From Paenibacillus pinisoli (GTDB lineage: Bacteria > Bacillota > Bacilli > Paenibacillales > Paenibacillaceae), in assembly GCF_003605435.1 (NCBI RefSeq), contig NZ_QXQB01000003.1, positions 682,001 to 746,000 on the forward strand: a stretch of DNA of 64,000 nucleotides. The letters are read 5' to 3'. The first letter of the stretch is position 1. Each line of letters begins with the position of its first letter. The notes under the pieces are model-generated. The model saw only the letters and a program-made list of their open reading frames with translations, made no database searches and was not told the origin of the DNA. Below are positions 41,706 to 51,927 of the stretch, piece by piece. The position numbers were made by a program, and so were the translations under genes.

Positions 41706-43520
41706 TTATTGCCCCCTTAACCATTCTTCAAATCCCGAAAGCAGTTTATTTACATCAGGATTTGGTCTGGACGAAGATTTAATAATTTGTGCGTCCGTTT
41801 TACCATCTGCCTTTAAAAACTCATATGTCGGTCCTAACGGATCACCGCCATAACGCTCCTTATTGACTGCATATATATAGTCTCTCAATGGTCCAGGTGT
41901 AACATCCTTATACTTAACGCCCACATCGCGTCTCGCTTGGTTCATTATCTTTGCAACCTCTGCTTCTGATTTACCTTGCTTTAATAATTCCTCTGCTTTC
42001 TGCGCTAGCCCAGCAACTTCATCTTCATATGCCCGTCTAAGGGGGTGAGCTTTTATACCATTCTCCGTCTCCTTTAAAATTTTTTGAATTTCTTCATCAC
42101 TATATTTAGGAACTCTGCCATTTGGTTTCTTTTTGATATCCCCATCCTTCACAACAGCCTTCTCCAGGCTATTTATTAATTTCTTTTCAACTTGCTGAAG
42201 CGTAGCTTTTGTAGCAGTAATCGCTACCTTGCCTGCAGCGCCTACCGGAATGGCTGATACCGCCACGTTTCCTAGCAACTGGCCAATCGCCTTCGACTTC
42301 TCCTCCGGGCTCATCTTGGCAAATGCCTGGTACGCCGCCTCCAGCGAGCCCCATTTTTCCTTCATGTATTTCTCCGGGTCCGCTATCAGCTTCTTGGCCT
42401 CTGCCTCCAGATCGACCACGAATTGAACCGCTCCGTCCTTGAGCGCCTTCATTGTCCCCACAGGATCTTCATATACCTGCACCGCCAGGCCTGCCACATC
42501 TTCAAATACCTGGGCCACCCCTTGGCCGAAACCGGATATAAACGCTGTGACTACATCCTGCTTGAACACAAATTCTGTCGTATCAAAATAATGCTTTCGT
42601 TCCGCAATATACTTTAGCGCTTCGGCTTGGTCGATCCCGCCAGGACCCACCTTCTCGAACGTCCGCGGGTCATAGCCCTGCTCCAGTGCAAACTTCAGAA
42701 AGGCCTCCAATTTATCACCATCGAAATTCCGGGTTTGCACCATGATATCGCCGGTCATTAGCGGCACTTCCCGCCAATCCAATCCGTTATAAATCCATAG
42801 CGCGTACTCCAGATTCTCTAGATTAAGCGTTTGCTTTTGGCCTCCGTCGGTGTTGAATACAAACTGGTTTCGGTCGTCATCGAATGCGTAACGGTCAGCT
42901 GACGAAATACCAGGACCTGCTGGTTTCCGGCCGGCTTCCAGCCAGCTAGCCGCTTCAGGCATTAGTGCCTGAATCTCCGATAGCAGCCCTTCTACTTCGC
43001 TGGCTTTGGATGCCAGCATGCGCTGCGCCCATTCAGAAGCCCCGCCCATTCCCGAGTTAGCCAGATCAACCAAACCCCGATGCTGCTCGACCCAGTCGTA
43101 TGCCGCTTTCTTCTGATCCAGCATCCGCTGCGCCCACTCTGATGCAGCCCCCATGCCAGCTTCCGCCAAGTCAATAAGATCCTGATACCGCTCCCGCCAC
43201 TGAGCCTCTCTGAGGCTTGCCCGTATACGGTCTTCCATGGTCTGAGCGGAATAGACCACGCCTCGTTCGGTATTGCGCCAGCTTTCGATCCCTTGCTGCT
43301 GATGCCCCTGGACAGCCATTAACGCTTCCTCTAGCCGGCGAATGGCTTCCGATACCCGGCTCAACCGTGTGCCAATACTTCGCCTTGCCCGTATTCCGGC
43401 ATCTACTTGGCCCGTAACCATGAATACATCCCGCCGAGTATTCCCCGTCTGGCGAAGGAGTATCCCCATCCGGGTCAAGGCACCCTCTGACCTATCAAAA
43501 TCAACGCTGCTAAGCGCCAT
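41706..43520 (-). CDS. Polymorphic toxin with helical WXG/LXG-like N-terminus
   Basis: The 604-residue protein has an N-terminal helical domain (1-110) with the RARRSIGTRLSRV...LEEAL pattern. An internal repeat follows (DLAEAGMGAASEWAQRML at about 117-134 and DLANSGMGGASEWAQRML at 152-169). Residues 210-330 are a middle domain also found in the toxins at 54656 and 58500 (YAFDDDRNQFVF ... NFDGDKLEAFLKFALEQGYDPRTFE). The C-terminal warhead (about 490-604) begins near HPLRRAYEDEV and contains QARRDVGVKYKDVTP, PLRDYIYAVNKERYGGDP and SSSRPNPDVNKLL. I cannot assign its activity. The immunity gene follows by four bases. Confidence 0.82.
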   Translation of the reverse strand: MALSSVDFDRSEGALTRMGILLRQTGNTRRDVFMVTGQVDAGIRARRSIGTRLSRVSEAIRRLEEALMAVQGHQQQGIESWRNTERGVVYSAQTMEDRIRASLREAQWRERYQDLIDLAEAGMGAASEWAQRMLDQKKAAYDWVEQHRGLVDLANSGMGGASEWAQRMLASKASEVEGLLSEIQALMPEAASWLEAGRKPAGPGISSADRYAFDDDRNQFVFNTDGGQKQTLNLENLEYALWIYNGLDWREVPLMTGDIMVQTRNFDGDKLEAFLKFALEQGYDPRTFEKVGPGGIDQAEALKYIAERKHYFDTTEFVFKQDVVTAFISGFGQGVAQVFEDVAGLAVQVYEDPVGTMKALKDGAVQFVVDLEAEAKKLIADPEKYMKEKWGSLEAAYQAFAKMSPEEKSKAIGQLLGNVAVSAIPVGAAGKVAITATKATLQQVEKKLINSLEKAVVKDGDIKKKPNGRVPKYSDEEIQKILKETENGIKAHPLRRAYEDEVAGLAQKAEELLKQGKSEAEVAKIMNQARRDVGVKYKDVTPGPLRDYIYAVNKERYGGDPLGPTYEFLKADGKTDAQIIKSSSRPNPDVNKLLSGFEEWLRGQ

Positions 43521-43582
43521 TACCCATCACCCGATCTCTTATCAATTTTGCGATGGTGTCGGTCTAGTTGTCGGTGCATGGT

Positions 43583-44470
43583 CTACCAGCTAATTTTGAT
43601 CAAATAATCGGCTCCCAAAGTTTCTATGATGAAATTATTGCTGCGAATCGATTCAGCTGTCTTTCCGTTAATCGCGACATTAGGGAAGTTGTGCGATACC
43701 GATTCCCATAGTTCCAAAGCAGATTTTGGGCTTTTCTTGGAGCCAATCTTCACATAGTTCGCCCCTACTCTTACATCGAAGATGGTGTCCAAATCAGCAT
43801 AGACTTTCCCTCTATATGAAACGCCTTTGACTTCAGATGCAAAATCCAATAGCCGTTTCATGGTGACAATAGATTGTTCTCTTGTGTATGGCTTATCAGG
43901 CTCCATACCTGCTGCAGTTCCTTGAAAAATTTTTGCATGGTAGGTGATGTTGGCTGACTCTGCAGCCCAGGAAGGGATAACGGAGTAATCCACATAAGGC
44001 GCCTTATCATAGGACAAGCCTTCTAGACGCAGCGATTTCATCAGATTGCCCATCATCACAACCGCTTCTTTTCTCTCGATATTTCTTGCAGGCTTAAACT
44101 CAAGATCGTTAATTCCGTTTACAATTCCTAGTTTATATACATGATATACTTCTGCATTAATCGTATCCTGAAACAAATGCTCATTGAGGATATGATCCAT
44201 ATGATTAGTGCCCCCAACTAATTGAACCACTACGGGATAAACTAGCGATGCATATTCGGATCTTGTAATTTTGGCTGTATAATTCCCTTGAAGACCATCA
44301 GGGACCAATCCGGCTTTAATCATGTAGGATACATCGTTGGCTGCCCAGCCGGAGGGCTGATCGGCCGTTCTACCGTTCGCATATGCTTCGCTCGTTATTC
44401 CATAAATTCCTGTTAGCCAGAATAACGACATCATAGACAGAATAGAAATCATGATTCTCTGAGCTTTCAT
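43583..44470 (-). CDS. Secreted SLH-like repeat protein
   Basis: The 295-residue protein has a signal peptide (cleavage near AYA/NG) and degenerate SLH repeats (SGWAANDVSYMIKAGLVPDGLQ...ITRSEYASLVYP, YHVYKLGIVNGINDLEFKPARNIERKEAVVMMGN, and ESANITYHAKIFQGTAAGMEPDKPYTREQ). These probably attach it to the wall. A C-terminal segment of about 60 residues has no known match. It lies 109 bp downstream of the 2019-residue surface protein on the same strand and may be co-expressed with it. Confidence 0.8.
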   Translation of the reverse strand: MKAQRIMISILSMMSLFWLTGIYGITSEAYANGRTADQPSGWAANDVSYMIKAGLVPDGLQGNYTAKITRSEYASLVYPVVVQLVGGTNHMDHILNEHLFQDTINAEVYHVYKLGIVNGINDLEFKPARNIERKEAVVMMGNLMKSLRLEGLSYDKAPYVDYSVIPSWAAESANITYHAKIFQGTAAGMEPDKPYTREQSIVTMKRLLDFASEVKGVSYRGKVYADLDTIFDVRVGANYVKIGSKKSPKSALELWESVSHNFPNVAINGKTAESIRSNNFIIETLGADYLIKISW

Positions 44471-44579
44471 AACTGTTCGTCCTTTCCTGTAACGAACTTG
44501 CTATAAGGCAAAAAGCACACTCGCTTAGTCGCGAATATAAAGGAAGGGAAAAGGGGCTCCCCCTCTCCCCCTCAATCTG

Positions 44580-47500
44580 TTAATGAGTACCCGATATCTG
44601 CAAATCGTCCGCAGAAGACTTATTCGAAGAATACACAGCCACTACAGGATAGGGAATGCTGTTAAGCGGCCATGAGGTTCCTGCTAGTTGCAGGCCTCCA
44701 TTGCCGTTAGGCGCTTTGTACTGCAACGAGTACGTATCGCCGACAGCCACAATATCGGCTGCCAGCAAGATAACCCCCGTATTGCTTCGAAGGGCATTAA
44801 TATTAGCTTGGGTCGCCGCCTGCCCTTTCCGTACCGCTACAGCTGACGAAGGGAGCACATAAGAATAATGCCACCGTTGCGCCTGCATGGCATATTCAAG
44901 AATAGACAGCCTGTTCCCCGGATTCTTGTCGGCGCCGTAGGTTGTGTCCTGGCCGATATAGGTTCTGTTGCGGCCTGTCAATTGCATCAATTGAGAGTTG
45001 CCATACGGATAGATTCCATAAGGCTCAGAAGCCTTGCCCGTTATGTTATCTCCGCCAGACTCTGCGAAGAGCGCCGCTATGCGATTAGTCAAGTCGGTTT
45101 CCGGCACGGTTACATTCCGTCTCCTGACATCCCGCTCTTCCCAATTTAATGTCACCGCATTGGAATATACGGTCGACGGGTTCCAACTCGGCTGCACCGC
45201 TCCATGTTTGTTAATGGCCTGATAACTATCGCCGACCTTCATATATATGTCTACCGGCGTAATCACTCCGCTCTGCAAATTCAAATGGTAATAATAAGGC
45301 GTAATCTGCAGGTTGCCATAATAATTCCCCATGGTCTGAATATCCGTGAACACCTCATAGCCTAGACGGAGCGGCTGCTTCTTCAGGGCTTCAATATTGT
45401 TCTTTTCCGCGGATAGAGGGAATGAGATAGGTTCCCGTTCGAGATGTCCTAGCAATCCCCATGTATTGAGATACCTTGTTGGTACATCAACCTTATCACC
45501 TAGTATCGTGACCCTATCTCCGACAATATGATTTTGCGTATAAGGATCCACCTTTTTCACAACGTTCGGAATTAGCCATTGTATAGGATTCAACGGTTTC
45601 TTGAACAAATTGGAGAATCGGAAATCGCCGGTATCCTGAATGGTCATATTGCCGATTCGTCCCACCACATCAATGTCATACTTCTTGTTCGTACTGTGCT
45701 TAGCCGATAATGGCAATGGCGTATTATATCTGACCTTATTAGTTGGCGTATCATTGTCTTCATATGCAGCGTTAATCGCAATGCTCTTCCATTCGACGAG
45801 TGCGCTTATCTTCTCTCTGTTGGCTAGTGGCAAATAGAAGTCGAACACGGTCTGATCTACCTTTAACGGAATCCACTCATTGGCAAGATATAATGAATTA
45901 TCATAGATTACGTTAAAGTCAAATTTGACAGATTTCGCTCGAGTCCACTCCGTCGTGTCCATATTATCCGTGAAGCCTTTTCCCCGAATCTCCGTTGTCT
46001 GGGACCAGCCCCATTGGCCATTGCCAAAGAAGTCGCCCGTGTTAGGGAAGTAGAGCTGGAACTTGTAATCGAGCAAAATGAATTTGCCCGGGGTATATCC
46101 GCCGGCTGGCTGATTGGGATTCACTGTTACCGGTACCAAGATGTAAGCATCCGATGGAGGCGAGGTATCCGAACCCCCGGCTAGTGTTGTGATCGGTTTC
46201 GTTGGACTGCCGGATGCAGGGAGATCTGGAACAGAAATCGAGACTTTGCCGTTGCCGCTTTGGATACCGCTTTGCATGGATCCGCTCTGAACGCCTCCAA
46301 TATAACCAGAGCCGCCGCCGCCGCCGGAATCATCCGGATCATCATAGCTTGGGTAGTCGTTGCCGCCCGCTCCGCCTCCATACCAGCCGCCACCGCCGCC
46401 GCCGCCGCCGGAGCGTGTGCCTGCGGTATTGCTACCTCCATGACCCAAGGTCCCGGCAGTTCCATAATTAGAGCCGCCTGCCCCGCCTGAGGTTTGGGTG
46501 CCGCCTGTGCCCGGGCTTCCATATCCGTCATCGCCTATGCCGCCGGATTCACCGCCGCCGGAGCCGCCCTGGCGGGTACCGCTAGGTCCGCCGCCGCCTC
46601 CTGCTACAATAATGCGATGCTGCAAGGAAGTTCCGCCCTTGCGGACATCGGATGCGCCGCCGCCAGACTCTGTATCTCTTCCATGACCAGAGCCGCCGCC
46701 GTTCCACCCCGTATTGCCGCCGACATATATATTGAGCGTTTCCCCTGCATTCAGGTTTATCTCGCCTTTAGCATATCCCCCTTTGCCGCCATAGGCTGTC
46801 GTACCGCCTTGGGCGCCCCACACTTCAATCGTATACGTGCCTGATCCTTCCGCTTTAAAGGTTTGTTCAGCTCCCGTATATTCAAATGTCTGTGCCTTGG
46901 CAGGGGTTGCCGGTCTATAATCCGGATTTGCAATCTCTTCGGTTACAGCTACTGGCTCAACTGCCACAAACTCTTGCTTGCTCATATTTTTAAGCGAGAG
47001 ATTATCGGCAAACAAATAATCTCTATCATAAGACTTGGAGTCCACATTATTGCCTTTTATCATATGAACCCGAAGGTAAGCCGCATCGGCCGGACTTGTA
47101 AAGGTAAACGTTTTGTGCTGCGCTGTTCCTGTCGCCGTTACAGGAGAGTTGGCTCCGATAGCTGATCCGGTGGACTTCATATCAGAAGTATAGAAGTTTA
47201 GCGAGAAATATCCGGTACATCTATGGCAGCTGATATCCCCATCGAATTGATATTCCGTGCCAGGCTTGACCGGTATATCCTTCCAATAGCCGCCTGTCGT
47301 GCCTGACTTGGCCAGAGTATTGACCTCAAATGTTTTTTGGCCCGGACCGATGACCCATGTATCTTTGGCTCTGTGCGTAAATACAATATTGGCCGCATCA
47401 CCCGTCGCTACCCAAGTATTCCAGCCCGCAACTGTACCGTTCACATTCACAATCTCGGCATCCGGATTCGCAATAATGTTCTGCCGGTAATTCGGATCAA

Positions 47501-50500
47501 GAATACGCTGGTACTCTGCAATGCCTTCTTGATTATTCCCGCCGATTGCTTTCGACTCCGGTGTCCGCTGATCCAGGTGGGAAGACAACGGTATGACTAA
47601 TGCGTCCTGCACAGAGACCGGATTATGGATGACGACATCATTGACTTTAGAATGAATGGGAGAATACGCCGTTGTATAGCTCAGCCCTCTCCCGCCAAAA
47701 TGAGCATCCTGCTGCACAGGATAGGCAGTCGGCAATTTATCGGGATTATCATTCAACACATTGCTATAAAACAGTCTGGACGTTCCGGTCATGTACTCCC
47801 CATTCGGAAGCCAATCCGGCACATCCAAGCCAGTCTGCATGATTCTTAGAGCAGCCGAAGGACGGGCAGGCCTATTTAGTCCTGCAGGCTTGCTGTCGAA
47901 TACGGTGCTGACAGTACTGCCTCCTGCCGGTGAATACTTATTGGAAGGAGAACCATAGTTTCCATTGTACGATCCGATATGAATCGTATCTTGCTTGCTC
48001 CAATTAGCTGCAGATAACGGATTGTTAGTCCACATTGTAGCGAAGTCCGTTATAGGAACATCCAACTGCTCTGTCGTTTTTGCAGTATTCGATTGTTTCT
48101 CGAAATACATCACAGACTGGTCGCCCGAGGAGGTTTGCAAGATCAGAAAATCGGACACTGCTGTTACATTGCCGGTTGTATTGCGGCGCTCATCGAATTT
48201 CTTTTGTTCGTTGACAGGGCCTGCCTTGGAATTGCTCAGGCAATTGTCAGAGTCGCCTTCATTCCAATACACCGTATCATGCTGATTGGTCTCAACCGAA
48301 TAACGCAGTCGTCCGGATGCGCTCGTATCGGTGGCACGATTGTAGAACCAGGTTGGATCGCCTTGTTTAACATTGGCGGTAACCTCATCTGTGCCCACCA
48401 GCGTCGCCATTCCATTCACTTCGGAGCGTTCAATCTTCCATACTACTGCCTTCTCGATTTTCATATAATCGAAGGTTACCGTCTGCGTCCATTCATCGAT
48501 ATATCCCCCCACTTTCGTGTTTGGATGCCCGGATTGATACCATCCGTACTCCGTTCCATAAATTGGCTGAGGATTTTCACCTGTAGTATATCCCTTAATA
48601 TAAGGTGCGCTCGTCTGAGTAACCTCTTCTGTAAAAGAGACGCCGCAAGCATCCTTTACAACTCTGGCAGCCGGCTTGGCGGGCGCCGGATCGGACTTTC
48701 CTCCATCAATGGACTCCATTGCCCAACCGTTCACTACCGATTTGAATTCGGATTTATATGTTCGCTGTTGTGTCACCTTAGGCACATACTCTACTTGAAC
48801 ATCTACAATAAACTCGGATCCGCCTGTTGCAAAATAAAGATTGCGGGTCGTCGGTGTCCCAGACATAGCATCGAATGTCTCATTCGAGCTTGTACCGGAG
48901 GTTTGCGGTGAGCCTTCCTTTATTTCCGAATAATACTTAGGCACGCTAAAGAAAAAACCTTCATCCACATCCGGCTTTTTCGGTCTATACCAGGTCATTT
49001 CCGTTGACGGGCTAAGCTTGATGCATTGCCTGAATACTTCCTTGCCGGCCTCGTCTTTGGCGTAAATGTACACATCTGCATTGTAACGGAAGCTGACCGT
49101 CCCGCCTTCAGGTATCGGATACTTGGTCAAATCGTCATCGAACAATACCTTGCTGTCCTTACTACCGTCCAGATAACTTATCAGCGCTTTTGAATTGGCA
49201 AGCTTATTTCGCAGATTGGGAGCGTCATCTGTAGCGGGCTCCAATACCTTACTCTTGGACCAGACTGGCCTTTCCCCTGTATTAGCCAGATCTTGCAGAA
49301 CATCGGTTTGATCAGAACGCCAAACGCGTATTCGAATCTCGAAGTCCGTCTTGCCCTTGACCCATTCCTTCCAGTCCTTCAAATCATCTTCCTTCTGCTG
49401 AAGATTGACCTGCATGGTCACTTTTTTGCCTATGACCTCATCGTCTACAGGTACTTCTCCCTCAAGTTTATCCTTGTTAGGAATGGTCGTTTCCGCACTG
49501 CACTTACAGTCTGCGAATCCATATAATGCGACTACATAAGTGCCGCCTACATAAACTGGGGGTTCCCGTTCCGTAACCGTGCCGTCCCGGATCCAATAGG
49601 GTTCCCCTTTTTCTTTATCGTCACAGTTTTTCGTCTCAGGATTTTCTATTCTTGTAATATAGGAGCACTGGAGCACGTAGGTCTTATTATCTTTCGTAAT
49701 AACCCTATCGAGCTGAACACCCTTTTTATCTTTTGTTTTCCCTTTGGCATATTTCCAAGCCGGCCATTTGCCACTCTCATAGTCTTCATCATTTGGCGGA
49801 CCGTAGGTGCTTATTATTTCGGTATCGTTCTTAAGCGAATTCTTTCGATTCGTTTCCAGTTGGGATTGGACGACGAGTGGGTACGAACCGTAAAAGGTTA
49901 CGGGTACATCATAATAGTTGCGAAAAAACTTTGGATTGGCCCAGGGCTCTGCGTCATATATGCCGCTTCCGCCATACCCCGTATTCCCGTATCCTTTTCC
50001 ATTATGTCGCAATTGAGTGAATTCATAAGTCCATTCCGGAAACTTAGGATCATTAATCACTCGAAATATAGTGTTCAGATATACGGTCTGTCCATCTTTT
50101 AAATTTTCAAATTTCTTATGCAGTGGTTTGGTTAATAACTTCACAAAATCATCTTTGTCTATTTCAAAATGTGCTATAACAATCATTGGGTCGCACTTTC
50201 TTCCCAAATCTATTTTACGCTTCAGCGCGTACTCGCACTCATTAGGATCACCTCCATCTTTATTTAAATACGGAAGTTTCCATTGTTCATTATTTCTATT
50301 TCCTTTATTATCATATAAGTCGACTCTTAAGTATTCTTCCTTGCCTCCAGTAAGCGGTCCGCACTGAGCGCGATCAGGATCCACGGCCGCAGATTTACTG
50401 TTCGAAAGCTTATCGCATGTAGTATCAGCCCTTATTACAAAAGCTTTGGTACTGTAACGAATATTCGAAGTAGCCTTCTTATTGGGACTTACGAATATAA

Positions 50501-50639
50501 GCTTTCCATCTTTGAACCATGCCCCTTGACGAAACTCTTCACTGTCCTCTTCCGCTGCTTCAACTACCGTATTTGGACCCATCGGGAAACTCATTATTAA
50601 GATCAAAAATGCTAGGATACCTATCTTTAATCTATTCAC
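44580..50639 (-). CDS. Giant secreted protein with ALK-like glycine-rich domain
   Basis: The 2019-residue protein has a signal peptide (cleavage near VEA/AE). A long Cys-containing N-terminal part (30-1050) follows, which may include a DUF5704-like region (YGTEYGWYQSGHPNTKVGGYIDEW). A carbohydrate-binding-like sandwich with a CHRC motif spans about 1058-1226. A glycine-rich domain spans about 1250-1465 (TFEYTGAEQTFKAEGSGTYT, then EVWGAQGG, IIVAGGGGG, SGGGGGSGYIGG), of the kind seen in ALK/LTK-type and bacterial adhesin-like proteins. The last 550 residues are beta-rich and unassigned. No SLH or LPXTG anchor is visible; the neighbouring SLH-like protein may hold it. The function is unknown, probably adhesion or matrix. 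Confidence 0.85.
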   Translation of the reverse strand: MNRLKIGILAFLILIMSFPMGPNTVVEAAEEDSEEFRQGAWFKDGKLIFVSPNKKATSNIRYSTKAFVIRADTTCDKLSNSKSAAVDPDRAQCGPLTGGKEEYLRVDLYDNKGNRNNEQWKLPYLNKDGGDPNECEYALKRKIDLGRKCDPMIVIAHFEIDKDDFVKLLTKPLHKKFENLKDGQTVYLNTIFRVINDPKFPEWTYEFTQLRHNGKGYGNTGYGGSGIYDAEPWANPKFFRNYYDVPVTFYGSYPLVVQSQLETNRKNSLKNDTEIISTYGPPNDEDYESGKWPAWKYAKGKTKDKKGVQLDRVITKDNKTYVLQCSYITRIENPETKNCDDKEKGEPYWIRDGTVTEREPPVYVGGTYVVALYGFADCKCSAETTIPNKDKLEGEVPVDDEVIGKKVTMQVNLQQKEDDLKDWKEWVKGKTDFEIRIRVWRSDQTDVLQDLANTGERPVWSKSKVLEPATDDAPNLRNKLANSKALISYLDGSKDSKVLFDDDLTKYPIPEGGTVSFRYNADVYIYAKDEAGKEVFRQCIKLSPSTEMTWYRPKKPDVDEGFFFSVPKYYSEIKEGSPQTSGTSSNETFDAMSGTPTTRNLYFATGGSEFIVDVQVEYVPKVTQQRTYKSEFKSVVNGWAMESIDGGKSDPAPAKPAARVVKDACGVSFTEEVTQTSAPYIKGYTTGENPQPIYGTEYGWYQSGHPNTKVGGYIDEWTQTVTFDYMKIEKAVVWKIERSEVNGMATLVGTDEVTANVKQGDPTWFYNRATDTSASGRLRYSVETNQHDTVYWNEGDSDNCLSNSKAGPVNEQKKFDERRNTTGNVTAVSDFLILQTSSGDQSVMYFEKQSNTAKTTEQLDVPITDFATMWTNNPLSAANWSKQDTIHIGSYNGNYGSPSNKYSPAGGSTVSTVFDSKPAGLNRPARPSAALRIMQTGLDVPDWLPNGEYMTGTSRLFYSNVLNDNPDKLPTAYPVQQDAHFGGRGLSYTTAYSPIHSKVNDVVIHNPVSVQDALVIPLSSHLDQRTPESKAIGGNNQEGIAEYQRILDPNYRQNIIANPDAEIVNVNGTVAGWNTWVATGDAANIVFTHRAKDTWVIGPGQKTFEVNTLAKSGTTGGYWKDIPVKPGTEYQFDGDISCHRCTGYFSLNFYTSDMKSTGSAIGANSPVTATGTAQHKTFTFTSPADAAYLRVHMIKGNNVDSKSYDRDYLFADNLSLKNMSKQEFVAVEPVAVTEEIANPDYRPATPAKAQTFEYTGAEQTFKAEGSGTYTIEVWGAQGGTTAYGGKGGYAKGEINLNAGETLNIYVGGNTGWNGGGSGHGRDTESGGGASDVRKGGTSLQHRIIVAGGGGGPSGTRQGGSGGGESGGIGDDGYGSPGTGGTQTSGGAGGSNYGTAGTLGHGGSNTAGTRSGGGGGGGGWYGGGAGGNDYPSYDDPDDSGGGGGSGYIGGVQSGSMQSGIQSGNGKVSISVPDLPASGSPTKPITTLAGGSDTSPPSDAYILVPVTVNPNQPAGGYTPGKFILLDYKFQLYFPNTGDFFGNGQWGWSQTTEIRGKGFTDNMDTTEWTRAKSVKFDFNVIYDNSLYLANEWIPLKVDQTVFDFYLPLANREKISALVEWKSIAINAAYEDNDTPTNKVRYNTPLPLSAKHSTNKKYDIDVVGRIGNMTIQDTGDFRFSNLFKKPLNPIQWLIPNVVKKVDPYTQNHIVGDRVTILGDKVDVPTRYLNTWGLLGHLEREPISFPLSAEKNNIEALKKQPLRLGYEVFTDIQTMGNYYGNLQITPYYYHLNLQSGVITPVDIYMKVGDSYQAINKHGAVQPSWNPSTVYSNAVTLNWEERDVRRRNVTVPETDLTNRIAALFAESGGDNITGKASEPYGIYPYGNSQLMQLTGRNRTYIGQDTTYGADKNPGNRLSILEYAMQAQRWHYSYVLPSSAVAVRKGQAATQANINALRSNTGVILLAADIVAVGDTYSLQYKAPNGNGGLQLAGTSWPLNSIPYPVVAVYSSNKSSADDLQISGTH

Positions 50640-50702
50640 AAAAAAGCCTCCTTAAAACTTTAGACAGAGAAACTAAGGAAGTCCTCATTCTCAAACTCGG
50701 TA

Positions 50703-51854
50703 TTACTCTAAAATATTGTAAAAATATTTATTAATATAGAACATATTCTCTAAATAGCGAATCCCTTGAGATTCTCCCCAGGTACTGTTAGCAACGTTAG
50801 AAGTCATTCTTATTACGGAATAGCCATCGTACCAGACGCCCTTCTTAAGTTTAAAAGAGTCAGAGGAATTAGATACATCCCAGTTATCTAAGAAGGTTTG
50901 TGACGAGTCATTAGCAGAAATAATCATAAATTTAAAGCGAGTAGGGAACCAGTTAAGTGAACCCGATTCGTAAACTGTTGATAATTCAGGATCGGCATAA
51001 CCCTTGGCAATCACTTTGTTTTTCTTCACCCAGTTTACATAGCCTTTGATGAATTCTTTGTTTCTAGCTGTGATATAAGCATTTTTTGTCACATCACCAG
51101 AAAAGCTATTCATCATGGCCTCAGATAGCTTATCCGCACTGATTGTTCTGTAATCCACATTAAGCTGAACAGCATAATAATTGCGTATTTTATTTCCTAG
51201 TACATCTGCAATCTCCTTGTAGGATTCAGTAGGTCTTTTTTCAATAAACGCCCTGCTGTTACGAAATTCATGATCATAAAATTTATAAAACCCTGCACTC
51301 TCGAGATCCGTAAGCTTCATCCATCTGGCACTCCATGTTTTGCTGTACTCGCGCCCCCATGGATCTAGAGCTACTTTGCCTGCATCGAGTTTGGCTTGAT
51401 ATGCTCCATCCGTAACTCGAACCGCACGCGCACCTTCATCCCACACCACTGTAGAGTCTAGTACTTCACTTACAAAACGGAGCGGAACCATGGTACGTCC
51501 ATCGTACTTTTCAGCAGCCGTATCCAGTTCTGTCGGTTGCCCGTCCAGCGTAACCGTTTTGGAGCCAATTGACATGCGGATCTCTTTGGAGGAGTAATGA
51601 ATCACAACCGTGCTCGTCGCTTCCTCCCACTTCACATTCGCACCCAGCTTCTCACTAATAAAACGCACCGGAACCATCGTCCGCCCGTCCGTGTTGATAT
51701 AAGGCTCCGTATCCGGGAATTTCACTTTTTGACCGTTCACAATTACAGGAATGATGCGAAGATCCTTCCCAGGCGCCGCAGATGCCGCACCAGACAAAAC
51801 ACCGCCTGCAATCATAGTTGCTGCTAAAATAGCTGTTATCGTTTTCTTAAACAT
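50703..51854 (-). CDS. Secreted protein with copper-amine-oxidase-N-like domains
   Basis: The protein of about 383 residues has a signal peptide (cleavage near ASA/AP). Two copper_amine_oxidase_N repeats are marked by GRTMVPVRFISEKLGANVKWEE and GRTMVPLRFVSEVLDSTVVWDE (residues 40-160). A C-terminal domain of about 220 residues (TWSARWMKLTDLESAGFYKFYDHEF to FYINKYFYNILE) has no known family. The repeats are common wall-associated modules in Paenibacillus and do not imply amine oxidase activity. AAAAGGAG precedes the ATG at 51854. A broken copy of its C-terminus lies upstream. Confidence 0.85.
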   Translation of the reverse strand: MFKKTITAILAATMIAGGVLSGAASAAPGKDLRIIPVIVNGQKVKFPDTEPYINTDGRTMVPVRFISEKLGANVKWEEATSTVVIHYSSKEIRMSIGSKTVTLDGQPTELDTAAEKYDGRTMVPLRFVSEVLDSTVVWDEGARAVRVTDGAYQAKLDAGKVALDPWGREYSKTWSARWMKLTDLESAGFYKFYDHEFRNSRAFIEKRPTESYKEIADVLGNKIRNYYAVQLNVDYRTISADKLSEAMMNSFSGDVTKNAYITARNKEFIKGYVNWVKKNKVIAKGYADPELSTVYESGSLNWFPTRFKFMIISANDSSQTFLDNWDVSNSSDSFKLKKGVWYDGYSVIRMTSNVANSTWGESQGIRYLENMFYINKYFYNILE

Positions 51855-51927
51855 TTTAAAATCGACTCCTTTTCTAGTTATCATCTGCCAAAAATATTAA
51901 CCTGCCAACATCACCTAAAACCTCAAA

